Source of the DNA: Schleiferiaceae bacterium | GTDB taxonomy: Bacteria > Bacteroidota > Bacteroidia > Flavobacteriales > Schleiferiaceae | Assembly (NCBI GenBank): GCA_018401735.1 | Contig: JAGYKI010000002.1 | Location: 124,001 to 188,000 of the forward strand | Direction: 5' to 3' | DNA length: 64,000 nt | In this document: piece by piece, positions 62,751-64,000 of the stretch | Position numbering within the stretch: the stretch's first letter is position 1 | Layout of the letters: the number at the start of each line of letters is the position of its first letter | Position numbers and translations under genes: made by a program | The notes under the pieces: model-generated | What the model was told of the DNA's origin: nothing | The model's input: the letters and a program-made list of their open reading frames with translations, nothing else | Database searches by the model: none

Positions 62751-63815
62751 ATGAATTTAGAAATTACAGGGACAGGAAGTTATATTCCTGAGATTAAAGT
62801 GCCAAACAGTGCCTTTTTAAAGCATAGCTTTTTTGGTCCTAAGGGAGATGCGATCGATCAAGATCCGCAGTTAACCATTGATAAGTTTCAGGAAATAACT
62901 GGGATACAAGAACGCCGCTACGCGAGGGCAGATCAGCAAACCAGCGACCTAGGAACGATCGCAGCACTGCGAGCCATTGCCGACGCGGGTATTGATCCCG
63001 AAACCTTAGATGGCATTATCGTGGCCCATAATTTTGGGAATATTCCCCACGGAAAAATTCAGTCGGATATTTTACCCAGCTTAGCCACCCGCGTTAAGCA
63101 CGATCTTAAAATTGAAAACCCCAATTGCATTGCCTTCGATGTTTTATACGGTTGCCCCGGATGGGTACAGGCGATGATTTTGGCCTATAATTATATTAAA
63201 GCGCAACAAGGTGAACGTTATTTGGTAATTGGCGCAGAAACGCTTTCGCGTAAGCTCGATCCGCACGATCGCGACTCCATGATTTTTGCCGATGGTGCAG
63301 GTGCAGCTGTGGTTGAAGCGCGTAAAAACAATTTAAAACGGGGCATATTAAGTACCGCTTCGCAAACCTTTACTAATGAAGAGGCCTATTACCTATCATA
63401 CGATGTAAGCAATGATCCGAATACCGAGGACCCAACGCGTTTTATAAAAATGAAAGGGCAGAAGATTTTTCAATTTGCCTTAACCCATGTGCCGGCCGCC
63501 ATGAAAACCTGTCTCGATAGAAGCGGCTTATCTATAGACCAAGTAAAAAAGGTATTAATTCATCAAGCTAATGAGAAAATGGATGAAGCCATTATAAAGC
63601 GCTTTTTCCGTCTTTATAAAAAAGAAACTCCCGCCGATATTATGCCAATGAGTATTCACCTTTTGGGGAATAGCTCGGTGGCTACCGTTCCTACTTTGCT
63701 TGATCTTCTCCGCAAGGGAGAACTAGAAGGACATAGTTTAGAGGAAGGCGACGTAATTTTATTGGCCTCAGTAGGCGCCGGAATGAGCATTAATGCAATT
63801 ACCTATCGCGTTTAA
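62751..63815 (+). CDS. 3-oxoacyl-ACP synthase III (FabH) family ketosynthase
   Basis: The 354-residue thiolase-fold enzyme has the catalytic triad of KAS III: Cys at about 135 (DVLYGCPGWVQAMI), His in VLIHQANEKMDE and Asn in HLLGNSSVATVP. It is longer than housekeeping FabH and has the start MNLEITGTGSYIPEI with an insert around 20-50, as in a second FabH-like paralogue often found in Flavobacteriia. It likely condenses an acyl-CoA with malonyl-ACP, but substrate and pathway are unknown. The stop codon overlaps that of the opposite-strand gene by two bases. Confidence 0.88.
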   Translation: MNLEITGTGSYIPEIKVPNSAFLKHSFFGPKGDAIDQDPQLTIDKFQEITGIQERRYARADQQTSDLGTIAALRAIADAGIDPETLDGIIVAHNFGNIPHGKIQSDILPSLATRVKHDLKIENPNCIAFDVLYGCPGWVQAMILAYNYIKAQQGERYLVIGAETLSRKLDPHDRDSMIFADGAGAAVVEARKNNLKRGILSTASQTFTNEEAYYLSYDVSNDPNTEDPTRFIKMKGQKIFQFALTHVPAAMKTCLDRSGLSIDQVKKVLIHQANEKMDEAIIKRFFRLYKKETPADIMPMSIHLLGNSSVATVPTLLDLLRKGELEGHSLEEGDVILLASVGAGMSINAITYRV

Positions 63816-64000
63816 TAAGGCTTAGAAAGCGGAAGCTCTGCCTTGCTTTGTAAGCTTTGGTAGAGCTTCATCGCTTCTTGCATTAGCGCTTCTTGGTAGG
63901 GGTATTTAGTGCTGTGCTTACGCAGATTGGTAAAGGGCTCAACCGCAGGCGAATAAAGACGGTTATCCAATTTTCCCAAAATTAATTCTAGATTTTCCTG
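63812..64000 (-). CDS. C-terminal part of an unidentified protein (runs off window)
   Basis: An open frame reads from the window edge to a TAA at 63812-63814 (62 residues, ending SLQSKAELPLSKPY). Codon use and the helical pattern (YPYQEALMQEAMKLYQSLQS) look coding, and it fits tightly against the FabH-like gene. The fragment is too short to name. Confidence 0.6.
   Translation of the reverse strand, partial: QENLELILGKLDNRLYSPAVEPFTNLRKHSTKYPYQEALMQEAMKLYQSLQSKAELPLSKPY

Noticed and set aside
1..64000. tRNA or rRNA genes, prophage, transposase
   Set aside because: None was recognised by eye; a tRNAscan or Infernal run would be needed to exclude a missed tRNA.

Overview
The window is a stretch of chromosome from a free-living, probably marine member of the Bacteroidota (Flavobacteriia/Flavobacteriales-like). 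This rests on several secreted proteins ending in type IX secretion (T9SS) type A sorting domains, a one-piece hybrid two-component system (propeller + histidine kinase + AraC output), DUF5687 and DUF6122 family proteins, Bacteroidota-type promoters (TAnnTTTG -7 boxes) and few recognisable Shine-Dalgarno sites. No rRNA, tRNA, CRISPR array, prophage or transposase gene was recognised.

Layout. 1-3.4 kb: housekeeping and small genes on the minus strand (DUF6122 fragment, trmL, SRPBCC protein, Crp/Fnr regulator, secreted NHL-like protein). 3.6-7.7 kb: a large hybrid sensor/regulator. 7.7-9.0 kb: a gene desert holding two related hairpin loci that look like small RNA genes. 9.0-19.6 kb: a membrane-anchored nuclease, an H-NOX gas sensor joined to a hybrid kinase, a thioredoxin-like protein, a DUF3298 lipoprotein, an MBL hydrolase, an M1 peptidase and an AAA/DUF4143 ATPase. 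19.6-25.5 kb: RNase R with a small coiled-coil membrane protein, then an ECF sigma factor operon with three envelope proteins. 25.6-26.9 kb: an ElaA-like acetyltransferase followed by a 246-bp tandem repeat array.

26.9-48 kb is dominated by aerobic phenylacetate degradation: divergent paaE and paaABCD (ring-epoxidase and its reductase), then, after an 8.8-kb accessory stretch (subtilase, Fic protein, LruC/ice-binding-like lipoprotein, T9SS protein), paaG and paaH, an ABC-2 transporter pair, a 2Fe-2S ferredoxin, an unknown protein, paaI, a degenerate-Nudix regulator preceded by a palindromic operator, paaJ and paaY. Together these cover epoxidation, isomerisation and late beta-oxidation. The CoA ligase PaaK, the ring-opening enzyme PaaZ and a separate PaaF hydratase are not in the window and must be encoded elsewhere. 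48.6-59.2 kb is one giant modular surface protein (3509 residues). The window closes with a prolyl oligopeptidase, a fasciclin lipoprotein, a FabH-like ketosynthase and a cut-off gene.

Two repeat families stand out: an approximately 260-bp intergenic element with terminal inverted repeats and an internal hairpin (two full-length copies, one short copy and several fragments), and the 246-bp tandem array beside the ElaA-like gene.
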